A stretch of DNA of 64,000 nt from assembly GCA_028277885.1 (NCBI GenBank), contig JANQFK010000043.1:34568-98567 (forward strand). Direction: 5' to 3'. Under the pieces are notes generated by a model. It had not been told where the DNA came from and did not search any database. It saw nothing but the letters and a program-made list of their open reading frames with translations. Each line of letters opens with the position of its first letter. Position 1 is the stretch's first letter. Shown piece after piece: positions 15,355 through 24,094 of this stretch. This stretch comes from Myxococcota bacterium (lineage in GTDB: Bacteria > Myxococcota_A > UBA9160 > UBA6930). A program made the translations under genes and the position numbers.

Positions 15355-16793
15355 GGACACGGGACGCCCTGCCGGAGTCGCTCCTCCGGTGCCTCGGATC
15401 GGGGACGCGCGATGCTGCACTCCTTCCCCTCCCAGCGGGAGCGCGCGATGCTGCGCTCCCGTCCCTCCGACCCGAAGCGCGCGATGGCGCGCTCCTGCCA
15501 GGGGGGCTCCTCGCGCCGGCGGGCGGCCACGACCGTCTCCAGGGCGGCGACCATGCGCGCCTGGCTGCGCGCGGCGTCGAGGGCGGTGCGGCCGCGTGCG
15601 GCGGGCCGCCGCAGCCCGTAGCGCGCCTCCCGGCGCAGGCCGTCGAGGCGGCGGACGAGCCCGGCGGCATCCCGCGGGTCCACCCACTCGCCGAGGTCGA
15701 GCTCGTCGATGAGGCCCGTCACGCCGCCGCGGGGCGAGAGGGCGAGGAGTCGCCGGTCGGCGCCGGCGGCGTCGAAGAGCTTGCCGGGCACCGGGTCGGC
15801 GCCGGCGCGGCCCGCGGGTGCCAGGTAGAGGCAGCGGTGCGCCCGGGCCAGCCGCGCCGGCAGGGCGCGGCGCGGCAGCGCGGGCTCGACGTCGACCCAG
15901 CCGGCGAGACCGGCCTGCGCGATCCGCTCGGAGAGTCCGGCCTCGCCTCCGACGAAGGCGAGGCGCACCTCGGCCGCATCCGCGGGCGCGCGGCGGCGCC
16001 AGCGACGGAGCGCGTCGAGGAGCTGCGCCAGGGTCTCGTCCTTCTGGTCGCGCAGGGCGCCCCCGGCGTGGACGACCGAGACCGGGCCCGGGTCCGGCGG
16101 CACGCCGGCGGCCGGGGCGAACTCCGCCGGGTCGAAGCCGGTGAGCACCGTCTCGCTGCGCGCCGCCAGGCCGGGCCGGCGCTCGATGCTGCGCTGCCGC
16201 ACGGCGTCGGAGGCGAACAGCACGCGGTCGGCCGCGCCCAGCACCGCCCCCTCGAGCCGCGACTCGAGGGCGCGGCGCCAACGCGGGAAGTCCTGGCGAC
16301 CGTCGTAGCCCGTCCAGGCGTCGCGGAAGTCCGCCACCCAGGGCAGGCCCAGGCGCCGCGCGAGCCAGCCGGCGAGGTGGGCCGAGTACGGGGGACCGCT
16401 CGAGTAGACGGCCTGCACCGCGCCGCTGCGCGCGAAGCCGGCCGCGAAGGCGGCCGCCAGCGCGCTCCAGCCGACGTGGAGATCCGGCACCAGCCAGCGG
16501 CGCAGCAGGCCGCGGCCCGGCCTCGCGTCCGGGGCACGGCCCTGGGCGAGCGCCCGGCGGGAGGCGACCCGGCCCCAGTCCGGGTTCGGCAGCCGCACCA
16601 CCCGCGCGCGCTCGGGCACCGCGGCGAGGAGCTCGGGGTCGTGGGCCCAGGCGGCGTCGTCCACGGTCAGCACCACGGGCTCCCAGCCCGCCCCCGCGAA
16701 GGCGCGCACCGCCTTCAGGGTGCGGTTCACGCCGCCGCCTCCGATGGGCGGGAAGTAGTAGGCGAGCACCAGGACGCGTCGGCGCGCGCTCAC
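15351..16793 (-). CDS. Glycosyltransferase family 4-like, with 12-residue tandem-repeat tail
   Basis: 480 residues, start GTG in a GTGA overlap. N-terminus VLVLAYYFPPIGGGGVNRTLKAV is the typical start of GT4 enzymes annotated in EPS clusters; YSSGPPYSAHLAGW and ADFRDAW follow, then VVHAGGALRDQKDETL and the donor-site region. The C-terminal 40 residues consist of three 12-residue units (ERAIARFGSEGR, ERSIARSRWEGK, ECSIARPRSEAP) encoded by an exact 36-bp-period repeat. The tail is unlikely to be catalytic. The acceptor and sugar are unknown. Confidence 0.85.
   Translation of the reverse strand: MSARRRVLVLAYYFPPIGGGGVNRTLKAVRAFAGAGWEPVVLTVDDAAWAHDPELLAAVPERARVVRLPNPDWGRVASRRALAQGRAPDARPGRGLLRRWLVPDLHVGWSALAAAFAAGFARSGAVQAVYSSGPPYSAHLAGWLARRLGLPWVADFRDAWTGYDGRQDFPRWRRALESRLEGAVLGAADRVLFASDAVRQRSIERRPGLAARSETVLTGFDPAEFAPAAGVPPDPGPVSVVHAGGALRDQKDETLAQLLDALRRWRRRAPADAAEVRLAFVGGEAGLSERIAQAGLAGWVDVEPALPRRALPARLARAHRCLYLAPAGRAGADPVPGKLFDAAGADRRLLALSPRGGVTGLIDELDLGEWVDPRDAAGLVRRLDGLRREARYGLRRPAARGRTALDAARSQARMVAALETVVAARRREEPPWQERAIARFGSEGRERSIARSRWEGKECSIARPRSEAPEERLRQGVPCP
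15403..15510. repeat. 36-bp tandem repeat, three copies
   Basis: The word gatg within gcgcgcgatg recurs at 15411, 15447 and 15483, an exact 36-base period. The copies are imperfect (tgcactcc, tgcgctcc, gcgcgctcc). The repeat lies in frame at the end of the glycosyltransferase gene. There are no unique spacers, so it is not a CRISPR array. Confidence 0.85.
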
Positions 16794-17956
16794 GGCGTCG
16801 CGCCCTCCATCCAGCCCGCCAGCCGGGCGGCGGCGGCGTCGAGGCGAAAGCCCTCGAGCACGGTCTCCCGCGCGCGGCGGCCCAGGCGCGCGGCGGCGTC
16901 GGGGTCGTCGAGGAGCCGCGCCAGTGCGGACGCCAGTGCGCGGGAGTCGCCGGGCGGCACCAGCAGGCCGTTGCGCCCGCTCTCGATCGCGTCCGCGATC
17001 CCGCCCACGGGCGTCGAGACCACCGGGAGCCCGCTCGCCATCGCCTCGAGGAGCGCCACGGGCAGGCCGTCGTGCTCGCCCCGGCGATCCACCACGCAGG
17101 GCAGCGCGAAGACGCTGGCCCGCTCGAGGGCGCGCGAGACCCGGGCGTGGTCGGCCGCGCCCTCGAGCCGGACGCGGTCCGCCAGGCCCGAGGCCTCGAT
17201 GCGGCGTGCCAGCCCGGCGCGCAGCGGGCCGTCGCCGAGGATGCGCATCCGGAAGCGACGGCCGCGGCGCGCCAGCTCCGCGGCCGCATCGACCAGGGTG
17301 CCGATCCCCTTCTTCGGCACCAGCCGCGCCACGGCGAGCACCTCGGCGCGGCCCGGGGCGGGCGCGCGGCGCGGCGCGAAGCGCTCGACGTCCACGCCCA
17401 GGTGTCCGACGCGGACCCGGCCGCCCCCTTCCCGGCCCTCGCGCCGCAGGCGCGCGCCGGTCTCCTCGGAGATGGCGCGCACGAAGGCGGCCTGCTCGAC
17501 CAGGCGCGGCAGCCAGGGACGCGGCCGCTGCACGTCGTAGGCGTGGCCCGTGAAGCTGAACCGGAGGTCCGCCAGCTCGGCCACCGCCCACGCGGTCCAG
17601 GCGGGATAGGTGGCGAAGCTGCCGTGGACGTGGCTCCAGCCCTCGCGGGTGGCGCGCCGCGCGAGGTCGGCCGCGAGGGCGACGAGGCGCAGGGGCGCGC
17701 CCTCGGCCCGCGCCGTCGCGGCGAGTCGCGCCAGCCGGCCCGGCCGCCGCGAGGTGTCGCGCAGTGCGCGGGCGAGCCAGCCCGCCCGGCCCCGCGCCGG
17801 GTACCAGACCGGGCCCTCGAAGGCGCGCTGCCAGCGCTCCGGCGGGTCCGGCCGGAACACCGAGGCGACCTCCACGCGGTGGTGCAGGCGGCGCAGGGCC
17901 GCGACCTCCTCGCTCACGAAGGCGACGTCGTTCTCGACCAGCAGACCGACCTTCAC
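16790..17956 (-). CDS. Glycosyltransferase family 4 (WcaL/colanic-acid type)
   Basis: 388 residues from the GTG of a GTGA overlap. It begins VKVGLLVENDVAFVSEEVAAL, has HVHGSFATYPAW and FTGHAYDV in the acceptor half, then HLGVDVERF, LAVARLVPKKGIGTLVDA, RILGDGPLR and the donor motif GEHDGLPVALLEAMASGLPVVST. These are hallmarks of retaining GT4 enzymes of the colanic-acid WcaL group. It should act in the cytoplasm on the growing EPS unit. Confidence 0.9.
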   Translation of the reverse strand: MKVGLLVENDVAFVSEEVAALRRLHHRVEVASVFRPDPPERWQRAFEGPVWYPARGRAGWLARALRDTSRRPGRLARLAATARAEGAPLRLVALAADLARRATREGWSHVHGSFATYPAWTAWAVAELADLRFSFTGHAYDVQRPRPWLPRLVEQAAFVRAISEETGARLRREGREGGGRVRVGHLGVDVERFAPRRAPAPGRAEVLAVARLVPKKGIGTLVDAAAELARRGRRFRMRILGDGPLRAGLARRIEASGLADRVRLEGAADHARVSRALERASVFALPCVVDRRGEHDGLPVALLEAMASGLPVVSTPVGGIADAIESGRNGLLVPPGDSRALASALARLLDDPDAAARLGRRARETVLEGFRLDAAAARLAGWMEGATP

Positions 17957-19257
17957 GCCCGGCTCTCCAGCACCGGGGCCGGGCGTGCGCCGAGCGCGCC
18001 GGGCCGCAGCGCGAAGCGGCGGCCCGCGGCGCCGACCGCGGCGAACAGCAGGAACAGGACCATCACCTGGGCGCGGTGCCGGTAGGCGGTGCCGAGGTTC
18101 CCCTCGACCAGCGCGTAGGTGATGCTCGCGAAGGCGGCGAAGAAGGCGGGCGGCGCGGCCGCCGCGAAGCGCGTGCGCAGCGCGTCGCGGAGGCCCAGCA
18201 CCACCAGCGGGATGAGGGCGTACCAGGCCAGCATCTCGGGCAGGGTGAAGAGCTGCCGGCTGTTGAAGAGCTGCCACGGCAGGGGCGCCAGCAGGAAGTA
18301 GACGAGCCCGACGGGCAGGAAGCCGAGGGCGCGAGCCGGCGTGCTCACGTCCGCATCGGCCAGGTAGGCCGAGGCGCCGAGGGCGAGGCCCCGCCGCGCG
18401 CGGTCGATGGACTCGAAGCTCGCCTCCTCGGCCAGCTCCTGGATGGGCGCGACCTGGCCGAGCATCACGCCCACCGCCCCGAGCAGCGCCAGGGAGACCA
18501 CCGGCGAGGTGCGGAGCCGGGGCAGCAGCCAGGCGAGGGCCACCGACGCCCCCGCCACCCAGGCCAGGTAGTTGCGCAGCATCGCCACAACGAAGAAGCC
18601 CAGGGCGAGCTGGAGGACCGGCGCCAGTGCGATGCGGCTCGCCAGCCGCTGGGCCCCGCGCAGCAGCAGCAGCAGCCCGAAGATCGCGGAGGCGTCCTTC
18701 AGGTTGAGGCTCGACCACAGCACCAGGGAGGGCCAGAAGGCGGCGATGCCCGCGGCCAGCAGGCCGGCCCGGGGGCCGCCGAGCTCCCGCGCGATGGAGT
18801 GGGCGAGCAGGCAGGCGACCCCGCCCAGCACCGTGTTGACGAACACCGGCGCGAGCGGCGAGGGCCCGAGCAGGGTGAACAGGAACGCGTTCCAGGCGTA
18901 GTAGCCGAGCCGGCCGTAGATCTCCGGGAAGGGCCCCTCCCCCGCCCAGTGCGCCGCAAGCTCGATCCCGTACCGGGTGTACTTGTGGTCGTCGAGCGCG
19001 AAGAACTGGCTCGGCGCCGCGTAGGCGACGAGGAGCGCGACGCCGAAGCGGACGAACACCGCCGCCAGGAAGATCGCCAGCAGCGCCCGGGACTCGTCGC
19101 GGGGCTCGCGGGCCGAGAGCACCAGGCACACGGGGATCAGCACCAGCCCCCACACCGCCAGGGCGCCCGCCATGTCGTCGGGCGCACCGGTCGCGAGGGC
19201 GCCGCCGAAGGCGCCCAGCCCGAGCGGGACGCCCCAGAGCCAGAGCGCCGACCTCAC
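17953..19257 (-). CDS. Polytopic membrane protein of the EPS locus (GT-C/PMT-like)
   Basis: 434 residues, GTG start in a GTGA overlap. About ten to eleven hydrophobic segments alternate with short loops. A large first extracytoplasmic loop with FFALDDHKYTRYGIELA carries acidic residues in the place expected for a GT-C fold (GT39-like) glycosyltransferase. The C-terminus is LGTAYRHRAQVMVLFLLFAAVG. It may transfer a sugar in the periplasm or serve as a flippase-like component; no classical Wzx is recognised elsewhere in the locus. Function remains unassigned. Confidence 0.7.
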   Translation of the reverse strand: MRSALWLWGVPLGLGAFGGALATGAPDDMAGALAVWGLVLIPVCLVLSAREPRDESRALLAIFLAAVFVRFGVALLVAYAAPSQFFALDDHKYTRYGIELAAHWAGEGPFPEIYGRLGYYAWNAFLFTLLGPSPLAPVFVNTVLGGVACLLAHSIARELGGPRAGLLAAGIAAFWPSLVLWSSLNLKDASAIFGLLLLLRGAQRLASRIALAPVLQLALGFFVVAMLRNYLAWVAGASVALAWLLPRLRTSPVVSLALLGAVGVMLGQVAPIQELAEEASFESIDRARRGLALGASAYLADADVSTPARALGFLPVGLVYFLLAPLPWQLFNSRQLFTLPEMLAWYALIPLVVLGLRDALRTRFAAAAPPAFFAAFASITYALVEGNLGTAYRHRAQVMVLFLLFAAVGAAGRRFALRPGALGARPAPVLESRA

Positions 19258-21296
19258 CCCGCGCCCCCACCCCCGGAGCCCTTCCCGGCGGCCGAGGCGT
19301 CCGCCGCGGTCCCCCGGGCGTGCAGGCGGGCGAGGCGGTCGCGCAGCCGGGGCTCCGCGGGGGCGCGCTCGAGGGCCCGGAGCAGCACCGCGCGAGCCGC
19401 GGTCGCGTCCCTGGCGCGCTCGAAGTAGGACGCGGCGCGCAGCGCGGACTCGACGTCCTCGGGCGCCGCCGCGTGGGCGCGGGCGTACTCCTCGGCGGCC
19501 GCGCGCAGGAAGCCGTGCTCCGAGAAGAGCGAGGCAGCCGCGCGGTGGCCCCTGGCGTCCCGGGGCAACGAGGCGCGCACCAGCGCCGGCTCGCCGGTGG
19601 CCACGAGCAGGGCCCGCAGCCCGGGGTCGACCACGCGCGGGTGGCGCTCCAGCGCGTCGCGCAGCGAGCCCAGGGCGGGATCCGGGGCGCCGCGGTCGAG
19701 GTGCAGGCGCGCCATGGCGAGGTGGGGGACCGGCGAGCGCGGGTCCAGGACCGCGGCGGTGGAGAGGTCCTCGAGGGCCCCCTCGCCGTCGCCGGAGCGC
19801 GCGCGCAGCCGGGCGCGGGTCACGCGCAGCTTCGCGTCGGCGGGAGCCAGCGCGACGGCGCGCACCAGGGTGGAGACGGCGAGCTCCCGGCGCGCGACGC
19901 CGCCGCCGGCGAAGCGCCACTCGTGCTCGGCCGCCCGCGCCAGCACGGCGTGCAGCCCGCCCCGGGCCGGACGCAGGCGCAGGCCGCGCTCGGCGCTCGC
20001 CACCGCGCCCGCGAAGTCGCCCCGGGCGAGACGCAGGCTCGCCTCGCGCTCGCTCCACACCGCACCGCCCTGGGTTCCGGCCAGGACCAGCGCGGTGAGG
20101 GACAGCGCCGCGAGCCCGGCTCGCGTGCCCCACCCGCCCGCGCCCCGGGGACGCGGCCAGAGCGGGCCGGCCAGTGCGGCGGCGGCGAGCGCGACGGCGG
20201 GAATGTGGAGCGGGAAGTCCACCAGGCTGTGGGCGGCCAGCGCGAGCAGCGCCGTGACGGCGCCCCAGGTCGTCCGCGAGGCACCCCGGGCAAGCCGGCG
20301 GCCCACGCTGCGCACCGCCACCACGCCGGTCGCGAGGGCCAGCACCAGGAAGGGCAGCCCGAGCTCCACCAGCCCGTGGAGCGGCTCGCTGTGGGCGTGG
20401 CGCGCCGCGTAGGGGACGCCCGACGGACGCTCGCCGAGGAAGGCGGCGGGGAATGCGCCGGCCCCGACGCCCAGCGGGCCGGCCTCCCAGGCGGCGCGCG
20501 CCGAGGCCCCCCACACCGCCCAGCGCAGGCCCGGCGACGACTCGGCGCCAGCCGCCTCCGCGGGCACCCAGCCGGGCCAGGCGGCGGGGAGCAGCGTCAG
20601 CGCGATCGCGGTCGCGACGAAGCCGAGTGCCGCCAGCACCACGCCGCGCCGCGCGCCGAGCCACGAGAGCGCGAGGTAGCCGCCCAGGCCCGCGGCTACG
20701 GCGAGGCCCGCGCCCACGGACCGGGTGGCCGCGATGCCTGCGCCGGTGATCGCCACCAGGCCGAACCAGAGCAGCCCGTCCTCGCGGCGCCCGCGGCGCA
20801 CGGACTCCCGGGACGCGCTCGCCGCGAAGCCGATCCCGGCGGGCAGCAGCAGCCACGCCGCCAGGTGGTTCGGGTTGCCGAAGGGGAAGTCGGCGCGCTC
20901 GCCGAGCGCCACGGCGCCGACGGCCAGGCCCGCCACCACGGCGCCCAGCACCGCGAAGCTCCCGGCGAGCTCCCGCCGCGCCGTCGCGTCGGGCAGCAGC
21001 GTGGCGACCAGGAAGACGACGCCGGCCGCCGCGATGGCGGCGGCGGCGTCCAGGGAGGCGTCGGCGCTACGGCTCCAGAGCACCGAGGCCAGCGCCAGTC
21101 CCGTCCAGGCGATCGCCAGCGCCAGGGCGGAGCCCGGCGCGGCGGGCCGCCGCCCGCGCAGCGCCACCGCCAGGCCCAGGACCCCCGCGGCGGCGTGGAG
21201 CGCCGCGGCGCCCCCGGGCGTGACGCCCCCCCGCAGTGCGACGCCCGCCGCAAGCAGGGCCATCAGCCCGGCGATGAGCCAGCGTCCCCTCGCCAT
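19254..21296 (-). CDS. O-antigen ligase/Wzy-type polymerase with C-terminal TPR region
   Basis: 680 residues. The first 400 or so are polytopic; FGNPNHLAAWLLLPAG and the long periplasmic loop GPLGVGAGAFPAAF ... YAARHAHSEPLHGLVELGLP match the Wzy_C/WaaL family, where Arg and His in this loop are catalytic. Residues about 410-680 are soluble and contain TPR-like helical repeats (RLARGDFAGAVASAERGLRLRP, AEEYARAHAAAPEDVESALRAASYF). It should polymerise or ligate EPS units at the outer face of the inner membrane. The fusion to TPR repeats is common in EPS-linked members. Confidence 0.88.
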   Translation of the reverse strand: MARGRWLIAGLMALLAAGVALRGGVTPGGAAALHAAAGVLGLAVALRGRRPAAPGSALALAIAWTGLALASVLWSRSADASLDAAAAIAAAGVVFLVATLLPDATARRELAGSFAVLGAVVAGLAVGAVALGERADFPFGNPNHLAAWLLLPAGIGFAASASRESVRRGRREDGLLWFGLVAITGAGIAATRSVGAGLAVAAGLGGYLALSWLGARRGVVLAALGFVATAIALTLLPAAWPGWVPAEAAGAESSPGLRWAVWGASARAAWEAGPLGVGAGAFPAAFLGERPSGVPYAARHAHSEPLHGLVELGLPFLVLALATGVVAVRSVGRRLARGASRTTWGAVTALLALAAHSLVDFPLHIPAVALAAAALAGPLWPRPRGAGGWGTRAGLAALSLTALVLAGTQGGAVWSEREASLRLARGDFAGAVASAERGLRLRPARGGLHAVLARAAEHEWRFAGGGVARRELAVSTLVRAVALAPADAKLRVTRARLRARSGDGEGALEDLSTAAVLDPRSPVPHLAMARLHLDRGAPDPALGSLRDALERHPRVVDPGLRALLVATGEPALVRASLPRDARGHRAAASLFSEHGFLRAAAEEYARAHAAAPEDVESALRAASYFERARDATAARAVLLRALERAPAEPRLRDRLARLHARGTAADASAAGKGSGGGGAG

Positions 21297-21299
21297 GGC

Positions 21300-23180
21300 T
21301 CAGGCGGCCTCGCTGGCCGCCGCGTCGCGATCGGGCTCGCCGCGGCCGTAGTGGTAGTAGCCGTAGAGCGAGGCCCCCTCGTCGCGGGCGGCCTTGTTGA
21401 GCACCGCGCCGTAGACCCGCGAGCCGGCCCGGGACAGCTGGGCGAGGGTCGAGCGCAGCATGCGCCAGTCGTAGCGGCGCGGCTCCACCACGAAGATCGC
21501 GCCGTCGGCCAGGGAGGAGAGCAGGCTGGCGTCCACCAGGCCGCCGGCGGGCGGCGAATCCAGCAGCACGTAGTCGTAGCGCTCGCGCATGCGCACCAGG
21601 AGCTCCTGGAGGCGCGTGGACTCGATCAGCTCCGCGGGGTTCACGGGCACCGTGCCGCAGGGCACGGCGTCGAGGCCGTCGATGGGCGTGCCGCGGATGG
21701 TCTCGTCGAGGTCGACGTCGCCGGCCAGGATGTCGGCGAGCCCCGTGCCCTTCGCGAAGCCGAAGATGCGGTGCAGCGACGGCCGGCGCAGGTCCGTGTC
21801 CACGAGCAGCGTGCGCCGACCGCTCTGGGCCAGGGACACGCCCAGGTTCGCGAGGATGGTGGACTTGCCCTCGGCGGGCCCGGTGCTCGTCACCAGCACC
21901 ACCCGGCGCGGCTTGTCGACGTGGGCGAAGCGCAGGTTGCTGCGCAGGGTGCGGAACATCTCGGCCTCGACGGAGCCGGCCCTTCCCGCCGCCAGCGCGT
22001 CGGCGCCCTCGGCGAAGCGGCTCACCACGCCGAGGGTCGAGAGGCCCAGGGCGCGGCGCACGTCGTCCGCCGACGCCACGCCCCGGTCGAAGTACTCGAC
22101 CGCGTAGGCGAGGGCCACGGCGAAGCACAGCGCGAGCAGCGCCGCGATCGCGACGTTGCGGGCCACCCGGGGCGCCACCGCGACGCCGGGCCGCTTCGCC
22201 AGCTCGAGGACGCGGATGTCCGACTCGCCGAGGCCGTCGGAGACGTCGGTCTCCTTCAGCTTCTTGAGCAGCACCTCGTACATCTGGTGATCGAGGTCGG
22301 CGTCGCGCTTGAGCAGCCGGTACTGGATCAGGTTGCGCTGGGACTCGGTGTGGCGCTCCTGGCCCGACGCGATGCGGCGTCGCAGGGCCGACACCTTGGC
22401 CCGCGCCTCGACCACCTTGGGGTGGCGCTCGCGGTAGCGACCGAGCAGCTCGCTCAGCTTCACCTCGGCGGCGGCGAGCTCGGCGCGGTGGGTCTCGCCG
22501 CCCGGCGCGGGCGCCTCGGCGGCGGCCTCGGGCTCGCCGCCGAGATCGTTCTCGGCCAGGTAGTCGAGCAGGCGCTCCTCGGAGCTGCGCAGCTTCTGGC
22601 GCAGCTCGTCGATCTCGTCGGTGAGCCACGCGATGGACTGGGTGCGGGCATCGCTGCCGCGCTGCTGGGCGTAGTCGATGTAGGCGTGGGCGACCGCGTT
22701 GGCGACCTGCTGGGCTTCCTCGGGCGAGGCGGCCCGGGACGAGATCAGCACGATGCGGGTGTCGCGGAGGTGGCTCACGCTCAGCGCGCCCTTCACCCGG
22801 GCCGCGGCGGCCTCGAGCTCCGCCCGGGGCGAGTCGGCCGCGATGCGGCCGAGGCGCTCGGCGGCCAGCATCGCGACGGGCTCGCTGCGGATCACCTCGA
22901 GCTGGGTCTCGAAGGAGCGGCGCTCGAGGAGGTAGCCCTCCATGGGCGTGAGGCGGTCCGAGAGCAGCCCGCCGCCCCAGGTACCGCCGACCACGATGCG
23001 CGCCGTGGACTGGTAGACCTTGGGCAGCCGGGCGTTCATCGCGACGGCGACCCCGGTGAAGGCGAGGAAGGTGACCAGCACCGTCCGCCAGCGGCGCCGC
23101 AGCACCGCGAGCTGGTCGGCGAGGTGACTGCCCTCGATGGCAGGGACGTGGCTCTCCATGGGCTCGGCTCCATCGCGCAT
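21300..23180 (-). CDS. Wzz/Wzc-type polysaccharide co-polymerase with BY-kinase domain
   Basis: 626 residues. N-terminal Wzz domain with a first membrane helix (TVLVTFLAFTGVAVAMNARL), a long coiled-coil periplasmic region, and a second helix near 340-360. The cytoplasmic bacterial tyrosine kinase has Walker A STGPAEGKST near 432, Walker A' RRTLLVDTDLRRP and Walker B YDYVLLDSPP, and ends in a Tyr cluster (LYGYYHYGRG) for autophosphorylation. It sets chain length and couples synthesis to export with the Wza-like protein upstream. The ATG overlaps the Wza-like stop (TGATG). A second ATG seven codons in is an alternative start. Confidence 0.93.
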   Translation of the reverse strand: MRDGAEPMESHVPAIEGSHLADQLAVLRRRWRTVLVTFLAFTGVAVAMNARLPKVYQSTARIVVGGTWGGGLLSDRLTPMEGYLLERRSFETQLEVIRSEPVAMLAAERLGRIAADSPRAELEAAAARVKGALSVSHLRDTRIVLISSRAASPEEAQQVANAVAHAYIDYAQQRGSDARTQSIAWLTDEIDELRQKLRSSEERLLDYLAENDLGGEPEAAAEAPAPGGETHRAELAAAEVKLSELLGRYRERHPKVVEARAKVSALRRRIASGQERHTESQRNLIQYRLLKRDADLDHQMYEVLLKKLKETDVSDGLGESDIRVLELAKRPGVAVAPRVARNVAIAALLALCFAVALAYAVEYFDRGVASADDVRRALGLSTLGVVSRFAEGADALAAGRAGSVEAEMFRTLRSNLRFAHVDKPRRVVLVTSTGPAEGKSTILANLGVSLAQSGRRTLLVDTDLRRPSLHRIFGFAKGTGLADILAGDVDLDETIRGTPIDGLDAVPCGTVPVNPAELIESTRLQELLVRMRERYDYVLLDSPPAGGLVDASLLSSLADGAIFVVEPRRYDWRMLRSTLAQLSRAGSRVYGAVLNKAARDEGASLYGYYHYGRGEPDRDAAASEAA

Positions 23181-24094
23181 CAGAAGAAGGACTCCGGGAC
23201 CACGATCAGGTCGCCGTCGCGAAGGCTGCGGTTGGGCTCCTCGGAGCTGCCCTCGAGGAGGTCCCCGAGGCGCACCCGCAGCTCCTCCCGAGCCCCGTCG
23301 GTCTCGCGCACCAGCCGCGCGCGGTTGGCGGCCGCGTACTCGCCGAGGCCGCCCGCGGCGAGCACCGCGTCGAGCAGGGTCGGGGCCTCGGAGAGCGGGA
23401 AGTTGCCCGGTCGGCCCACCTGCCCCACCACGCGGATGCGGCCGCCACCGGCCGGCGGCGGGCTCGCGACGTCGCTGCCCCGAACCACCAGCACGTCGCC
23501 GATCCCGACGGGGTGGTTGGCCGAGAGGTCGGCGCCCGCCAGCAGGCGGTTCAGGTCGATCTCGATGCGCTCCCGGGCCTCGGCCTCGGAGCGCGCCGCG
23601 CCCTGCTCCGGCGCGTCGTCGAAGCGCAGCAGCGTCGCCTCCCCGCTGGCGGCGGTGGAGAGGCCGCCGGCAGCGGCGATCAGGTCGAGGACGCGCGCCT
23701 CGCTGCCCACGGGATAGGCGCCGGGGCTCTCGACCGAGCCCAGCACCGAGGCGCGCCGGCGGCTCGACTCGACCAGGGTGACGGCCACCCGGGCCTCGCG
23801 CAGGAAGTCGTGCTCGAGCCGCTCGCGTAGCCGGGCGGCGAGCTCGTCCACGGTGCTCCCCTCGGCGACGACGCCGCCGGCGAGGACGTGCTGGACGCTC
23901 CCGTCCACGCCCACGCGGTGGCGCCCCGAGAGGTCGGGCTCGCGCCAGACGCGGACGTCGAGGACGTCCCCGGGTCCGATGCGGTAGGGGCCCCGCTCGG
24001 CGCCGGCCGCTCCCGTGGGAGCGGCGACGAGGAGCAGCGCCAGGAGCAGCCGGCGCCAGGTCGCCGGTCGGTCAGCGTGCGTACGTGAAGCCAA
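23180..24094 (-). CDS. Wza-like polysaccharide export protein (SLBB domains)
   Basis: 304 residues. A signal peptide (RRLLLALLLVAAPTGAAGA) is followed by the Poly_export domain YRIGPGDVLDVRVWREPDLSG and two SLBB-type domains (VLGSVESPGAYPV; VVGQVGRPGNFPLSEAPTLLDAVLAAGG). It should form the outer-membrane or periplasmic channel for EPS. There is no lipobox Cys after the signal, unlike E. coli Wza, and no obvious C-terminal amphipathic outer-membrane helix. The start is a TTG at 24094 with AGGGTGA just upstream, overlapping the previous gene by 23 bases; no better start is present. Confidence 0.88.
   Translation of the reverse strand: MASRTHADRPATWRRLLLALLLVAAPTGAAGAERGPYRIGPGDVLDVRVWREPDLSGRHRVGVDGSVQHVLAGGVVAEGSTVDELAARLRERLEHDFLREARVAVTLVESSRRRASVLGSVESPGAYPVGSEARVLDLIAAAGGLSTAASGEATLLRFDDAPEQGAARSEAEARERIEIDLNRLLAGADLSANHPVGIGDVLVVRGSDVASPPPAGGGRIRVVGQVGRPGNFPLSEAPTLLDAVLAAGGLGEYAAANRARLVRETDGAREELRVRLGDLLEGSSEEPNRSLRDGDLIVVPESFF

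Noticed and set aside
15403-15510. CRISPR array
   Set aside because: Repeats are contiguous with no unique spacers, imperfect, and in frame within a gene; no cas genes are near.
19320-23717. 1465-residue plus-strand ORF and similar giant ORFs (26442-30038, 54380-58024, 41111-44317)
   Set aside because: Antisense shadows produced by high GC third positions; they overlap well-supported minus-strand genes and have biased, featureless composition.
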